From: Curtobacterium sp. MCBD17_035
GTDB lineage: Bacteria; Actinomycetota; Actinomycetes; Actinomycetales; Microbacteriaceae
Direction: 5' to 3'
Assembly: GCF_003234815.2 (NCBI RefSeq)
Contig: NZ_CP126279.1
Location: 2,914,001-2,978,000 of the forward strand
Length of the DNA: 64,000 nt
The translations under genes were made by a program, and so were the position numbers. Below, piece by piece: positions 16,112 to 24,560 of the stretch (the stretch's first letter is position 1; each line of letters begins with the position of its first letter). Below the pieces are notes generated by a model. The model had not been told where the DNA came from. It worked only from the letters and a program-made list of their open reading frames with translations, and did no database searches.

Positions 16112-16657
16112 GTGCCGACCGCGACCGACCTGCTGACCATCGGCGAGCTGTCGCGCCGGTCGGGGATCGCCCCGTCGGCCATCCGGTACTACGAGGAACG
16201 CGGTCTCGTGACGGCGGAACGGACGGCCGGCAACCAGCGACTGTTCCCGCGCCACACGCTCCGTCGGCTCGCGGTCCTCGCCGCCGGGCAGCGAGCCGGT
16301 CTGTCCCTCGCCGAGATCCGCGAGGCGTTCGACGCCCTGCCCGCAGACCGTGCCCCGAACCCGGCGGAGTGGACGGCGCTCTCACGACGATGGGCCGACG
16401 CGGTCGACACCCGGATCCGCGAGCTCGAGGCCCTCCGCGACGACCTCGACGGCTGCATCGGGTGCGGCTGTCTGTCGCTGACTCGCTGCGCCCTCGTCAA
16501 CCCCGGGGACGGCGCCGCCCGCTCCGGCCCCGGTCCGCACCAGCTGCACGGAGTACGCACGGGGTCGCGGCTGCACGAGGCGCGCTCGGGCGGGGACACC
16601 GGCATCGTCGCCGACACGAACGCGGCACGGTTCGAACCGACCGAGCGGCCCGCATGA
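16112..16657 (+). CDS. soxR: MerR-family redox regulator SoxR
   Basis: The product has 181 residues. The MerR winged helix-turn-helix occupies about residues 8-75 (LTIGELSRRSGIAPSAIRYYEERGL). The [2Fe-2S] site is C-x2-C-x-C-x5-C: Cys115, Cys118, Cys120 and Cys126 in CIGCGCLSLTRC. SoxR activates or represses genes in response to redox-cycling compounds or NO. A 28-residue tail after the usual C-terminus is unusual. The GTG at 16112 is the only suitable start. Its stop overlaps the ATG at 16654 of the gamma-glutamyltransferase frame, so both may be transcribed together. Confidence 0.93.
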   Translation: MPTATDLLTIGELSRRSGIAPSAIRYYEERGLVTAERTAGNQRLFPRHTLRRLAVLAAGQRAGLSLAEIREAFDALPADRAPNPAEWTALSRRWADAVDTRIRELEALRDDLDGCIGCGCLSLTRCALVNPGDGAARSGPGPHQLHGVRTGSRLHEARSGGDTGIVADTNAARFEPTERPA

Positions 16658-16671
16658 CCAGGAAGGACCTC

Positions 16672-18501
16672 GTGACCTACACGACCCCACCCACGACCAT
16701 GACCCGCCCCGACCTGCAGGGCACGCACGGCATGAGCGCCTCGACGCACTGGCTGGCCACGGCCTCGGCGCAGTCGGTACTCGAGCGCGGGGGCAACGCG
16801 TTCGACGCGGCCGTCGCCGGGGCCTTCGTGCTCCACGTCGTCGAGCCGCACCTCAACGGCCCGGGCGGCGACATGACCGCGGTGTTCGCCACCGCGGCGG
16901 ACCCCACGCCCGTCGTGCTCATGGGGCAGGGCCCGGCTCCCGCCGGTGCGACCGTCGAGCACTACCGCGGCGAGGGTCTGGAACTCGTGCCGGGGTCGGG
17001 CGCCCTCGCGGCCGCCGTGCCCGCCGCCGTCGACGCGTGGCTGCTGCTCCTCCGGGACCACGGCACGTGGGACCTCGCCGACGTCCTGGCCTACGCCATC
17101 GGGTACGCGCGCGACGGCCACCCGGTCGCCGCTCGCGTCGCGGACACGATCGGCCGCGTCGCCGACCTGTTCACGGAGCACTGGCCGTCCTCCGCCGAGC
17201 GCTGGATGCCCGAGGGCCGGATCCCCGTCGCCGGCGAGGTCGTCCGGAACACCGCGTACGCAGACGTGCTCGCGCGGCTCGTCGCCGCCGGAGAGGGCTC
17301 GGCGGACCGGTCGGCACGGATTGACGCGGCCCGGGACGCCTGGGCGTCGGGGTTCGTCGCCGAGGCCGTCGAGCGGTTCGTCCGGACGCCGCACCGGCAC
17401 TCGTCGGGCACCGACCACGCGGGCGTCATCACGGCTGCGGACATGGCCGGGTTCCGGGCCACGTACGAGCCCGCGGTGACGCTCGAGTTCCGCGGCCACA
17501 CCATCGCGAAGACCGGCGCCTGGGGGCAGGGGCCCGCACTGCTGCAGACCCTCGCCATCCTCGAACCGCTCGACGACGCCCTGCTCGACCCGTCGACGGT
17601 GGAGGGCGCGCACACCATCGTCGAGGCGCAGAAGCTCGCCCTCGCCGACCGCGAGGCGTACTACGGCGACCACGACGTGCCGCTCGAGCGGCTCCTGTCC
17701 GCGGCCTACGCAGCCGAGCGACGCGCGCTCATCGGTGACCGGGCCTCCGCCGAGATCCGCCCGGGCGACGCCGGCGTGCCGGCCGGCGTCATGCCCCCGC
17801 TCCGCACCGAGTACCTGCCGCCGGCGCTCGACGAGCGCCCCGAGGGCGTCGGGGAACCCACCGTCGACTCGTTCGCCGGCGCGGAACCGCACGTCGGCCC
17901 CGACGGCCAGACGCGCGGCGACACGTGCCACATCGACGTCGTCGACCGCTGGGGCAACATCGTGTCGGCCACCCCGTCCGGCGGATGGCTCCAGTCCTCG
18001 CCGACGATCCCCGAGCTCGGCTTCTGCCTCGGCACGCGGTTGCAGATGACCTGGCTCGAGGAGGGCACCGCCTCGACGCTCCGCCCCGGGCTGCGTCCGC
18101 GCACGACGCTCACCCCGACGCTCGTGCTCCGCGACGGCGAGCCCGTCGTCGCGCTCGGCTCCCCCGGCGGTGACCAGCAGGACCAGTGGCAGCTGCTCTA
18201 CCTGCTCCGGACGATCGTCGGCGGCTGGTCGCCGCAGCAGGCGATCGACGCCCCGGCGCTGCACACGACCTCGTTCCCGGGGTCGTTCTGGCCGCGCACG
18301 TGGGAGCCCGCGGGGATCGTCGTCGAGGACCGGATCGGGGACGACGTCATCGCCGGCCTGGAGGCCCGGGGACACGTCGTCACGCGCGCCGGCGGTTGGA
18401 CCCTCGGTCGCCTCTCGAGCGTCGGCCGCGACCCGCGGACCGGTGTCCTGTCGGCCGCCGCGAACCCGCGGGGCGAGCAGGCGTACGCCGCGGGGCGCTG
18501 A
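16672..18501 (+). CDS. ggt: Gamma-glutamyltransferase family protein
   Basis: The product has 609 residues. It matches the Ntn-hydrolase gamma-glutamyltransferase family along its length: GGNAFDAAVAG and HLNGPGGDM at the N-terminus, and the autoprocessing site GDTCHIDVVDRWGN with the nucleophile Thr418, then LGSPGGDQQ near the C-terminus. It would cleave gamma-glutamyl bonds, as in glutathione. No signal peptide is visible, so it is probably cytosolic, unlike E. coli Ggt. GTG 16672 has AGGAAGG at 16658-16664 with 7-nt spacing; ATG 16654, overlapping the soxR stop, is the alternative. The soxR linkage suggests redox control, by inference. Confidence 0.9.
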   Translation: MTYTTPPTTMTRPDLQGTHGMSASTHWLATASAQSVLERGGNAFDAAVAGAFVLHVVEPHLNGPGGDMTAVFATAADPTPVVLMGQGPAPAGATVEHYRGEGLELVPGSGALAAAVPAAVDAWLLLLRDHGTWDLADVLAYAIGYARDGHPVAARVADTIGRVADLFTEHWPSSAERWMPEGRIPVAGEVVRNTAYADVLARLVAAGEGSADRSARIDAARDAWASGFVAEAVERFVRTPHRHSSGTDHAGVITAADMAGFRATYEPAVTLEFRGHTIAKTGAWGQGPALLQTLAILEPLDDALLDPSTVEGAHTIVEAQKLALADREAYYGDHDVPLERLLSAAYAAERRALIGDRASAEIRPGDAGVPAGVMPPLRTEYLPPALDERPEGVGEPTVDSFAGAEPHVGPDGQTRGDTCHIDVVDRWGNIVSATPSGGWLQSSPTIPELGFCLGTRLQMTWLEEGTASTLRPGLRPRTTLTPTLVLRDGEPVVALGSPGGDQQDQWQLLYLLRTIVGGWSPQQAIDAPALHTTSFPGSFWPRTWEPAGIVVEDRIGDDVIAGLEARGHVVTRAGGWTLGRLSSVGRDPRTGVLSAAANPRGEQAYAAGR

Positions 18502-18628
18502 AGGTCTGCTCGTCGCCGGCCGCGTTCCCGCTGACCGCTGATCCCTCCACCGGGGCCGGGAAGCTGTCGACATCCACAGGGAGGCCTCGCGGGGAACCGG
18601 CTCGGTGCGTGCGGCGCATGCTGGAGCC

Positions 18629-19510
18629 ATGAAACAACGGACCATCGGAGACACCGACGTCAGCGCCATCGGTCTGGGCGGCATGCCCATGTCCATCGAG
18701 GGGCGACCGGACGAACGCCGCGCGATCGCGACCATCCACGCCGCGCTCGAGGCCGGGGTGACCCTCATCGACACGGCGGACGCCTACCACCTGGGCGGCC
18801 ACGACGAGGTCGGGCACAACGAATCGCTCATCGCCAAGGCCATCGCGGAGTACGGCGGGGACACGTCGCACGTCGTCATCGCCACGAAGGGCGGACACCT
18901 GCGCCCCGGGCCGGACGAGCGGTGGACCCAGAACGGCGACCCGGCCTACCTCAAGGAGGCCGCCAAGGCATCGGCGAAGCGCCTCGGCGTCGAGGCCATC
19001 GACCTCTACCAGTTCCACCGGCCCGACCCGGCCGTGCCCTACGCCGACTCGATCGGTGCCCTGGTCGACCTGCTCGACGAGGGCGTCATCCGCATGGCGG
19101 GCATCTCGAACGCCGACGTCGACCAGATCCGACAGGCGAACGAGATCCTCGACGGGCGGCTCGTGTCCGTGCAGAACCAGTACTCGCCGGCGTTCCGCAC
19201 GAGCGAGGTCGAACTCGTCCTGTGCGACGAGCTCGGCATCACGTTCCTGCCGTGGGCTCCGCTCGGCGGCATCACGTCGGCCGGTGACCTCGGGGCCATC
19301 CACGAGGCCTTTTCGATCGTCGCGCGCGAGCACGAGGTCTCCCCGCAGGTGATCGCGCTGGCGTGGGAGCTGCAGAAGAGCGACGTCGTCATCCCGATCC
19401 CGGGTGCGTCACGACCGCAGTCGATCCTCGATTCCGTGCGGGCGGCCGACGTCAAGCTGCGGCCCGAGCAGATCGAGCGCCTCGACGCCGCGCAGGCACC
19501 CGCGGCGTGA
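18629..19510 (+). CDS. Aldo/keto reductase
   Basis: The product has 293 residues. It has the full AKR pattern: SAIGLGGMPMSI at the start, the catalytic Asp and Tyr in TLIDTADAYHLG, Lys in VVIATKGG, and His in LYQFHRPDP. The C-terminal IPIPGASRPQSILDSVRAADVKL is the NADPH-binding segment. It reduces aldehydes or ketones; substrate unknown. ATG 18629 has a short GGAG just upstream. The 127 bp before it carries no gene. Confidence 0.93.
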   Translation: MKQRTIGDTDVSAIGLGGMPMSIEGRPDERRAIATIHAALEAGVTLIDTADAYHLGGHDEVGHNESLIAKAIAEYGGDTSHVVIATKGGHLRPGPDERWTQNGDPAYLKEAAKASAKRLGVEAIDLYQFHRPDPAVPYADSIGALVDLLDEGVIRMAGISNADVDQIRQANEILDGRLVSVQNQYSPAFRTSEVELVLCDELGITFLPWAPLGGITSAGDLGAIHEAFSIVAREHEVSPQVIALAWELQKSDVVIPIPGASRPQSILDSVRAADVKLRPEQIERLDAAQAPAA

Positions 19511-19550
19511 TCGTGCTCCGCGGTCGGCGCGCGGGAACCCGGCGGACGAC

Positions 19551-20249
19551 ATGAGCGCCTTCCTGCGTGACCGGCCGCAGGAGTGGACGTGGGCGCGACG
19601 GAACGGGCTGCTGCTCGTCAACCTGATCGCGTTCCTCGTCTTCTTCGCGGGCATGGTGTTCAGTGGCTGGCACGTCGCGAACGCCGATGCACTCGAGCAC
19701 GGCCAGGCGGCGGAGTCCCTCGGCGCGTTCCTGCGGAGCGGGGACTTCGTCGAGGCGACGTTCGAGAACTGGGAGAGCGAGTTCCTCCAGATGGGGTCGT
19801 ACGTCGTGCTGACGTCGTTCCTGTTCCAGCGGGGGTCGAGCGAGTCGAAGCCCCTGGACGAGACGGCCGAGCAGGACGACGACCCGCGGGAGCACCGGGA
19901 CGACGCCCGTGTCCCCTGGCCGGTCCGGCGCGGGGGCCTGGTACTCGTGTTCTACGAGAACTCGCTGCTCATCCTCTTCGCGCTGCTGTTCGTCGGCAGC
20001 GTCGTGGGGCACGTCCTCGGCGGCGCTGCGGCCTACAACGAGGACCAACGCGAGCACGGCGGTGCCGTCGTCTCCGGGTGGGGCTACCTCGCCACGAGCC
20101 AGTTCTGGTTCGAGTCGATGCAGAACTGGCAATCGGAGTTCATGGTGATCTCGGTCATGATCGTGGCCACCGTGTGGCTCCGGCAGCGCGGCTCGACCCA
20201 GTCGAAACGGGTGGCCGCGCCCCGGGACGACACCGGCACGGAGGGCTGA
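19551..20249 (+). CDS. DUF6766-family membrane protein with internal duplication
   Basis: The product has 232 residues with four hydrophobic helices arranged as two pairs. Each pair ends in a matching segment: FENWESEFLQMGSYVVLTSF...QRGSSESK (about 79-104) and MQNWQSEFMVISVMIVATVW...QRGSTQSK (about 188-215). This is a clear internal repeat. A polar, acidic linker (DETAEQDDDPREHRDDAR) joins the halves. I recall the family as DUF6766; its function is unknown. The ATG at 19551 lies 40 bp after the aldo/keto reductase stop, with no strong Shine-Dalgarno. Confidence 0.75.
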   Translation: MSAFLRDRPQEWTWARRNGLLLVNLIAFLVFFAGMVFSGWHVANADALEHGQAAESLGAFLRSGDFVEATFENWESEFLQMGSYVVLTSFLFQRGSSESKPLDETAEQDDDPREHRDDARVPWPVRRGGLVLVFYENSLLILFALLFVGSVVGHVLGGAAAYNEDQREHGGAVVSGWGYLATSQFWFESMQNWQSEFMVISVMIVATVWLRQRGSTQSKRVAAPRDDTGTEG

Positions 20250-20273
20250 GGAGCCCGGCGTAGCGTCGACCGC

Positions 20274-21254
20274 ATGCACGCCATCACGTTCGACGCTCCC
20301 GGCGACGAGGCCGTCCTCGTCTGGTCCGACGTCCCCGACGCCGTCGCCGGTCCGGGTGAGGTCCTGATCGCCGTCGCCGCCGCCGGCATCAACAACGCGG
20401 ATCTGCTCCAGCGACGGGGGCACTACCCGGTGCCGCAGGGTGCCTCGCCGATCCTGGGGCTCGAGTGCTCCGGCACGATCGCCGCGGTCGGCGAGGGCGT
20501 CAGCGACTGGCACGTGGGCGACCGGGTCTGCGCGCTGCTGAGCGGCGGTGGGTACGCCGAGCTCGTGGCCGTCCCCGCCGCGCAAGTGCTCCCGGTCCCC
20601 GACGACCTCGACCTCGTCGCGGCCGCGGGTCTGCCCGAAGCCGCGTGCACGGTGTACTCGAACGTCGGGATGGTCGCGGGACTGCGCCCGGGGCAATCGC
20701 TCCTCGTGCACGGCGGCGGCAGCGGCATGGGGTCACACGCCATCCAGTGGGCGCACGCCCTCGGCGCCCGCGTGTTCGCGACCGCGGGCAGCACGCCGAA
20801 GCTCGAGGCAGCCCGGCGGTTCGGCGCCGACGTCGTCATCAACCACCGCGACGAGGACTTCGTCACCGTCGTGCAGGAGCAGACCGACGGCGCCGGGGTC
20901 GACGTCGTGCTCGACATCGTCGGGCCGACCTACCTGCAGCGGAACCTCGAAGCGCTCGCGGTGAACGGCCATCTCGTCGTCATCGGCAGCACGGGCTCGG
21001 CCCCGGACGCCCCACTCGACCTCGGGCTCCTCATGCGGAAGCGCGCCAGCGTCACCGCGACGACGCTCCGTGCTCGTCCGGCCGAGGAGAAGGCCGAGAT
21101 CGTCGCCGCGGTCCGTCGCGAGGTCTGGCCGTTCGTCGAGCGTGGTCGGGTCGCGCCCGTCGTCGACACCGTGCTGCCCATGGCGCAGGCCGCCGACGCG
21201 CACCGCCTGGTCGCGGAGGGCGCCACGATCGGCAAGGTCCTGCTGGCCCCCTGA
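20274..21254 (+). CDS. NAD(P)H:quinone oxidoreductase, PIG3/QOR-type MDR
   Basis: The product has 326 residues of a zinc-independent medium-chain dehydrogenase. GPGEVLIAVAAAGINNADLLQRRGHYP is the PIG3-like N-terminal motif and LVHGGGSGMGSHAIQWAHALGA is the dinucleotide-binding loop. AARRFGADVVINHRDEDF and KVLLAP at the end also fit. It would reduce quinones with NADPH. A TAGCGT box at 20261-20266 lies 7 nt from the ATG, which suggests a leaderless message. Confidence 0.92.
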   Translation: MHAITFDAPGDEAVLVWSDVPDAVAGPGEVLIAVAAAGINNADLLQRRGHYPVPQGASPILGLECSGTIAAVGEGVSDWHVGDRVCALLSGGGYAELVAVPAAQVLPVPDDLDLVAAAGLPEAACTVYSNVGMVAGLRPGQSLLVHGGGSGMGSHAIQWAHALGARVFATAGSTPKLEAARRFGADVVINHRDEDFVTVVQEQTDGAGVDVVLDIVGPTYLQRNLEALAVNGHLVVIGSTGSAPDAPLDLGLLMRKRASVTATTLRARPAEEKAEIVAAVRREVWPFVERGRVAPVVDTVLPMAQAADAHRLVAEGATIGKVLLAP

Positions 21255-21281
21255 CCCGTCCGGCCACCCCCGCCATCCGGT

Positions 21282-21337
21282 GAGATCGCAGTCGTTGCCG
21301 CTCTGAGTCTGGTCAGAACGGCAACGACTGCGATCTC
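21282..21337. terminator. Long-stem palindrome copy A between convergent genes
   Basis: Arms 21282-21300 and 21319-21337 pair perfectly over 19 bp (GAGATCGCAGTCGTTGCCG), and five more pairs extend into the loop after one mismatch. It lies between the convergent quinone oxidoreductase and TetR genes and can serve both as a terminator. It is related to the copies at 23624 and 27058. Confidence 0.8.
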
Positions 21338-21345
21338 GCGGAGGA

Positions 21346-21376
21346 GGGCCGGGCCGGCCGGGCCGGCCGGGCCGGG
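21346..21376. repeat. 9-bp GGGCCGGCC tandem array
   Basis: About three copies of a 9-bp GC-only unit lie between palindrome A and the tetR stop. Probably a slippage-prone simple repeat. Confidence 0.7.
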
Positions 21377-22042
21377 TCAGTCCGTCTGGCTGCGCGCGGC
21401 GTCCACGATGGCGGCGCACTTGTCGCCGAAGCTCGCCTGCATGAGCGCCGCGGCGTCGTCGTCCGTGTCGTACAGGCCGGGCATCTCGATCCCGAGCAGG
21501 ACGCTGAACAGCATGCCGCTGCCGAGGAACTCGTGCACGCGCTCGGGCGTGAACCCCGCGTCGTGCACGAGGAACCGGTAGATCTCGAGGAACCCGGCTC
21601 GTGCCGCGGCGCCGATCGCGGGATCGGCTCCCGACACGAACGCCTGGAGCAGCAGCGTGTGGAACCCGCGCGTGGCAGCGAGGTCGAGGTACGCGTTGCC
21701 CACCGCCCGTGCCGTGCCCTGCTCGTCCTCGCCGCGGGCGACCGCGCCGTCGAGGGCGGTCCGGAACGCCGCCATGAGGGTGTCGAGCGTGTCGGCGAGG
21801 ACCTCGAGGAACAGCTTCTCCTTCGTACCGAACATCCGCACGACGTAGGGCTGGCTGATGCTCGCGGCGCTGGCGATCTGGTCGGTCGTCGTGCCGTGGT
21901 ACCCGCGTCGCCCGAACACGCTGCGCGCGATGTCGAGGATGAGGACGCGACGCTCCGCCGCGGGCATCCGGGTCGCGGGGGATGCGGCGGATCCAGCGGA
22001 CGCAGCAGCGGTCGGGGACGATGCGGGACTCACGCTTGACAT
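21377..22042 (-). CDS. TetR-family transcriptional regulator
   Basis: The product has 221 residues. The HTH lies at about residues 32-75 (RRVLILDIARSVFGRRGYHGTTTDQIASAASISQPYVVRMFGTKEKLF). The C-terminal half is a typical ligand-binding helix bundle. It is divergent from the MFS exporter gene, with 86 bp between the two starts. Two operator-like palindromes fill that gap, so it most likely represses the exporter and itself. The inducer is unknown. Confidence 0.92.
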   Translation of the reverse strand: MSSVSPASSPTAAASAGSAASPATRMPAAERRVLILDIARSVFGRRGYHGTTTDQIASAASISQPYVVRMFGTKEKLFLEVLADTLDTLMAAFRTALDGAVARGEDEQGTARAVGNAYLDLAATRGFHTLLLQAFVSGADPAIGAAARAGFLEIYRFLVHDAGFTPERVHEFLGSGMLFSVLLGIEMPGLYDTDDDAAALMQASFGDKCAAIVDAARSQTD

Positions 22043-22064
22043 GGTATCAATCGATTACTACGGT
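22036..22064 (+). promoter_or_regulatory. Promoter for the MFS exporter gene
   Basis: A perfect TTGACA -35 box (22036-22041, overlapping the tetR start codon) is followed by a 17-nt spacer and a TACGGT -10 box (22059-22064). Operator-like palindrome 1 fills the spacer. Confidence 0.65.
22044..22061. promoter_or_regulatory. TetR operator candidate 1
   Basis: The imperfect 18-bp palindrome GTATCAATCGATTACTAC has seven of nine pairs matched around a central AATCGATT. It sits between the -35 and -10 boxes of the exporter promoter. A direct repeat of its ATCAATCGATTAC core recurs 24 bp downstream (22070-22082, 11 of 13 identical). Confidence 0.55.
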
Positions 22065-22084
22065 TTGTGATCATCCGATTACAA
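22065..22084. promoter_or_regulatory. TetR operator candidate 2
   Basis: TTGTGATCATCCGATTACAA is an imperfect 20-bp palindrome, seven of ten pairs matched, placed just after the -10 box at the likely transcription start. It shares CGATTAC with operator candidate 1. Confidence 0.5.
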
Positions 22085-22092
22085 CTGGTGTC

Positions 22093-22106
22093 GGGCCTCC
22101 CGGCCG
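22093..22106 (+). repeat. Dispersed 14-mer repeat copy 4
   Basis: An exact copy of GGGCCTCCCGGCCG in the untranslated leader of the MFS exporter gene, the only exact copy found outside a gene. Confidence 0.6.
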
Positions 22107-22128
22107 CACCCGATCCGCGGAGGCAACG

Positions 22129-23604
22129 ATGACCGCTTCAGCTCCACCCACCCGTCGCATCCCGGTCTGGCTGGCGATCCTCGCCGCCTCGCTCCCGATG
22201 TTCATGGCCACGCTCGACAACCTCGTGGTCACGAGCGCGCTCCCCGTCATCCACGAGGACCTCGGCGCCTCGGTCGAGGACCTGCAGTGGATCACGAACG
22301 CCTACACCCTGGCGTTCGCCGCCCTCATGCTGCTCGCCGTCGGCATCGGGGACCGCTTCGGCCGTCGACACGTGTTCGTGGTCGGCATCGCGATCTTCAC
22401 GGTCGCCTCCGCGCTGTGCGCCGTGAGCGGGGACCCCATTTCGCTCATCGCCGCCCGAGCGCTCGAAGGCGCCGGTGCTGCCGCGATCATGCCGCTCTCG
22501 CTCACCCTGCTCGTCGGCAGTGTGCCCGACCGCGCACGCTCCGTCGCGATCGGCGTGTGGGGCGGCGTGTCCGGCCTGGGCGTCGCGCTCGGCCCGCTCA
22601 TCGGCGGCGCCGTCGTCGAGGGCTGGAACTGGCAGGCGATCTTCTGGCTCAACGTGCCGGTCGGCGTCATCGCCGTCCCGCTCGCGCTCGCCGCGCTCCC
22701 GAACGCACTCGGCGCGAGACTCCGCGCCGACGTCATCGGTGTGCTCCTCGCCGGGCTCGGCGTGCTCGGCATCGTGTTCGGGGTCGTCCGTGGCAACGAC
22801 GCAGGCTGGGGCAGTGGGCAGGTCGTCGGCGCCCTGGTCGCCGGCGCCGCGCTCCTCGCCGCCTTCATCGTCCGGGAGGCCCGCACGAGCGCACCGCTCC
22901 TCCCCTTGCGACTGTTCCGGGACCGGGGCTTCACGCTCGCGAACGCCGTCGCGACCGCGTTCAGCTTCGGCACCTTCGGCGCGGTGTTCATCCTCATCCA
23001 GTTCCTGCAGATCGTGCAGGGGAACACCCCGCTGCAGGCCGGGGTCGCCACGATGCCCTGGACCCTCGCGCCCATGGTCATCGCACCGCTCACGGGGTTC
23101 ATCGCACCGCGCGTCGGGACCCGTGCGCTCATCGTCGGCGGGCTCGTGCTCCTGTCGGCAGGCCTGTTCGAGATCGCACTGACGATGTCGGCGGACGTCG
23201 GCTACGGCGTGCTGTTGCCGGGCTTCCTGCTGGCGGGTGTCGGCATGGGCCTGGTGTTCGCGCCGCTGTCCACGGCGGTCCTGGCGAGCATGCCCCCGGA
23301 GGACCACGCCAAGGCGTCCGGCACGAACTCGACGCTCCGCGAGATCGGGATCGCGCTCGGGATCGCCGTCCTCACCGCGGTGTTCACGGGCGCGGGCGGC
23401 CAGCTCACTCCGACGGGGTACGTGTCGGCCGCCCAGCCCGCCGTGGTCGTGGGCGCCGGCGTGGTGCTCCTGGCGGCGGTGCTGGCCCTCTTCCTGCCGA
23501 GCGGGGTGCTCCGCCGCGGGGCGCCCACCCCGGAGGCGGAGCCGGCGCTCACGACGCAGGCGGTCCTCCCGGACGCGGCCCCGGCCCCGGCCCCGGCCGC
23601 CTGA
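22129..23604 (+). CDS. MFS exporter, DHA2 (EmrB/QacA) type, 14 membrane helices
   Basis: The product has 491 residues. It starts with a polar leader and then PVWLAILAASLPMFMATLDNLVVTSALPVI, the DHA2 motif D1 region; DRFGRRHVF is motif A and GPLIGGAVVEGWNWQAIFWLNVPVG is motif C. The number and length of hydrophobic segments fit 14 helices. Such transporters expel drugs or dyes with protons. ATG 22129 has GGAGG at ideal spacing. Regulation by the divergent TetR is likely. Confidence 0.93.
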   Translation: MTASAPPTRRIPVWLAILAASLPMFMATLDNLVVTSALPVIHEDLGASVEDLQWITNAYTLAFAALMLLAVGIGDRFGRRHVFVVGIAIFTVASALCAVSGDPISLIAARALEGAGAAAIMPLSLTLLVGSVPDRARSVAIGVWGGVSGLGVALGPLIGGAVVEGWNWQAIFWLNVPVGVIAVPLALAALPNALGARLRADVIGVLLAGLGVLGIVFGVVRGNDAGWGSGQVVGALVAGAALLAAFIVREARTSAPLLPLRLFRDRGFTLANAVATAFSFGTFGAVFILIQFLQIVQGNTPLQAGVATMPWTLAPMVIAPLTGFIAPRVGTRALIVGGLVLLSAGLFEIALTMSADVGYGVLLPGFLLAGVGMGLVFAPLSTAVLASMPPEDHAKASGTNSTLREIGIALGIAVLTAVFTGAGGQLTPTGYVSAAQPAVVVGAGVVLLAAVLALFLPSGVLRRGAPTPEAEPALTTQAVLPDAAPAPAPAA

Positions 23605-23623
23605 CCGCCGCCCCCCCACTTCG

Positions 23624-23683
23624 GCGAGATCGCAGTCGTTGCCGTTTCGGACCCTTCCAGAACGGCAACGACTGCGATCTCGC
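23624..23683. terminator. Long-stem palindrome copy B between convergent genes
   Basis: Arms 23624-23646 and 23661-23683 pair perfectly over 23 bp with a 14-nt loop. It shares the GAGATCGCAGTCGTTGCCG core with copy A but has a different loop. It lies between the convergent MFS and ABC-ATPase genes. Confidence 0.8.
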
Positions 23684-23723
23684 GGAGGGGTCTGTGAGGG
23701 GATCCGGCGGCCCGCGCACCGGG

Positions 23724-24560
23724 TCAGCGCTGCACGCGCGCCAGGAACGCCCGGAGCGCGGGGTGCTGCGGATCCCCGAGCACGGCGTCGGGCGACCCCT
23801 GCTCGGCGACGGCCCCCTCGTGCAGGAACACCACGCGGTCGGCGACCCGGCGGGCGAACGACATCTCGTGCGTCGTCATGAGGATCGTCGAGCCGCCCTG
23901 CTTCAGGTCGCGCACGAGGTCGAGCACCTCGCCGACGAGCTGCGGGTCGAGGGCGCTCGTGACCTCGTCGAGCAGGAGCAGCTCGGGGTCGGTGGCGATC
24001 GCGCGCACGATGGCGACGCGCTGCTGCTGTCCGCCCGAGAGCCGGTCCGGGTACGCCCCCGCGAACGCCCCGAGGCCGATGCGGTCGAGCAGCCGGCGCG
24101 CGGTCGTCTCGGCCTCGGCGCGCGGGATCCGGTGGACACGGCGGGCCGCGATCGTGACGTTGTCGAGCACGGTCATGTGCGGGAACAGGTTGAACTGCTG
24201 GAACACGACACCGATGCGTCCGCGGGTGGCGTCGACGTCGACACGGGGATCGGAGATGTCCTGCCCCTGCAGCAGGATCTGGCCGTCGTCGATCGGCTCG
24301 AGCAGGTTCACCGTCCGCAGCAGGGTCGACTTACCGGATCCCGAGGCGCCGATGACCACGACGACGTCGTGCCGGTCGACGGCCAGGTCGATGCCGCGCA
24401 GGACCGCCGTGTCCCCGAAGGTCTTGCGGAGACCGCGGAGCTCGAGGACCGGCGCGTCCGCGGCGGACGGGTGCCCGGCCTCCCGACCGACCGGCGAACC
24501 GGACCGACCGGGCCGGGAGGAGCGGCTGGTGTCCGGCGCGCTCGTCGCGTCCGCGGTCAC
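23724..24560 (-). CDS. Polar amino acid ABC transporter, ATP-binding protein
   Basis: The product has 278 residues. Walker A is GASGSGKST, the Q-loop lies in VVFQQFNLFPHMTVLDNV, the signature is LSGGQQQR, Walker B is LLLLDEVTSALDP and the H-loop is in TTHEMSFARRVADRVVF. FNLFPHMTVLDN and THEMSFA are typical of the GlnQ/HisP polar amino acid family. A Ser/Pro/Gly-rich leader of about 38 residues precedes the domain. The GTG start overlaps the permease stop by 4 nt (GTGA). Third gene of the binding protein-permease-ATPase operon. Confidence 0.93.
   Translation of the reverse strand: MTADATSAPDTSRSSRPGRSGSPVGREAGHPSAADAPVLELRGLRKTFGDTAVLRGIDLAVDRHDVVVVIGASGSGKSTLLRTVNLLEPIDDGQILLQGQDISDPRVDVDATRGRIGVVFQQFNLFPHMTVLDNVTIAARRVHRIPRAEAETTARRLLDRIGLGAFAGAYPDRLSGGQQQRVAIVRAIATDPELLLLDEVTSALDPQLVGEVLDLVRDLKQGGSTILMTTHEMSFARRVADRVVFLHEGAVAEQGSPDAVLGDPQHPALRAFLARVQR

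Noticed and set aside
21346..21376. GC-rich 9-bp array as a regulatory site for TetR
   Set aside because: It lies at the 3' end of tetR, far from either promoter, and has the pattern of a simple slippage repeat.
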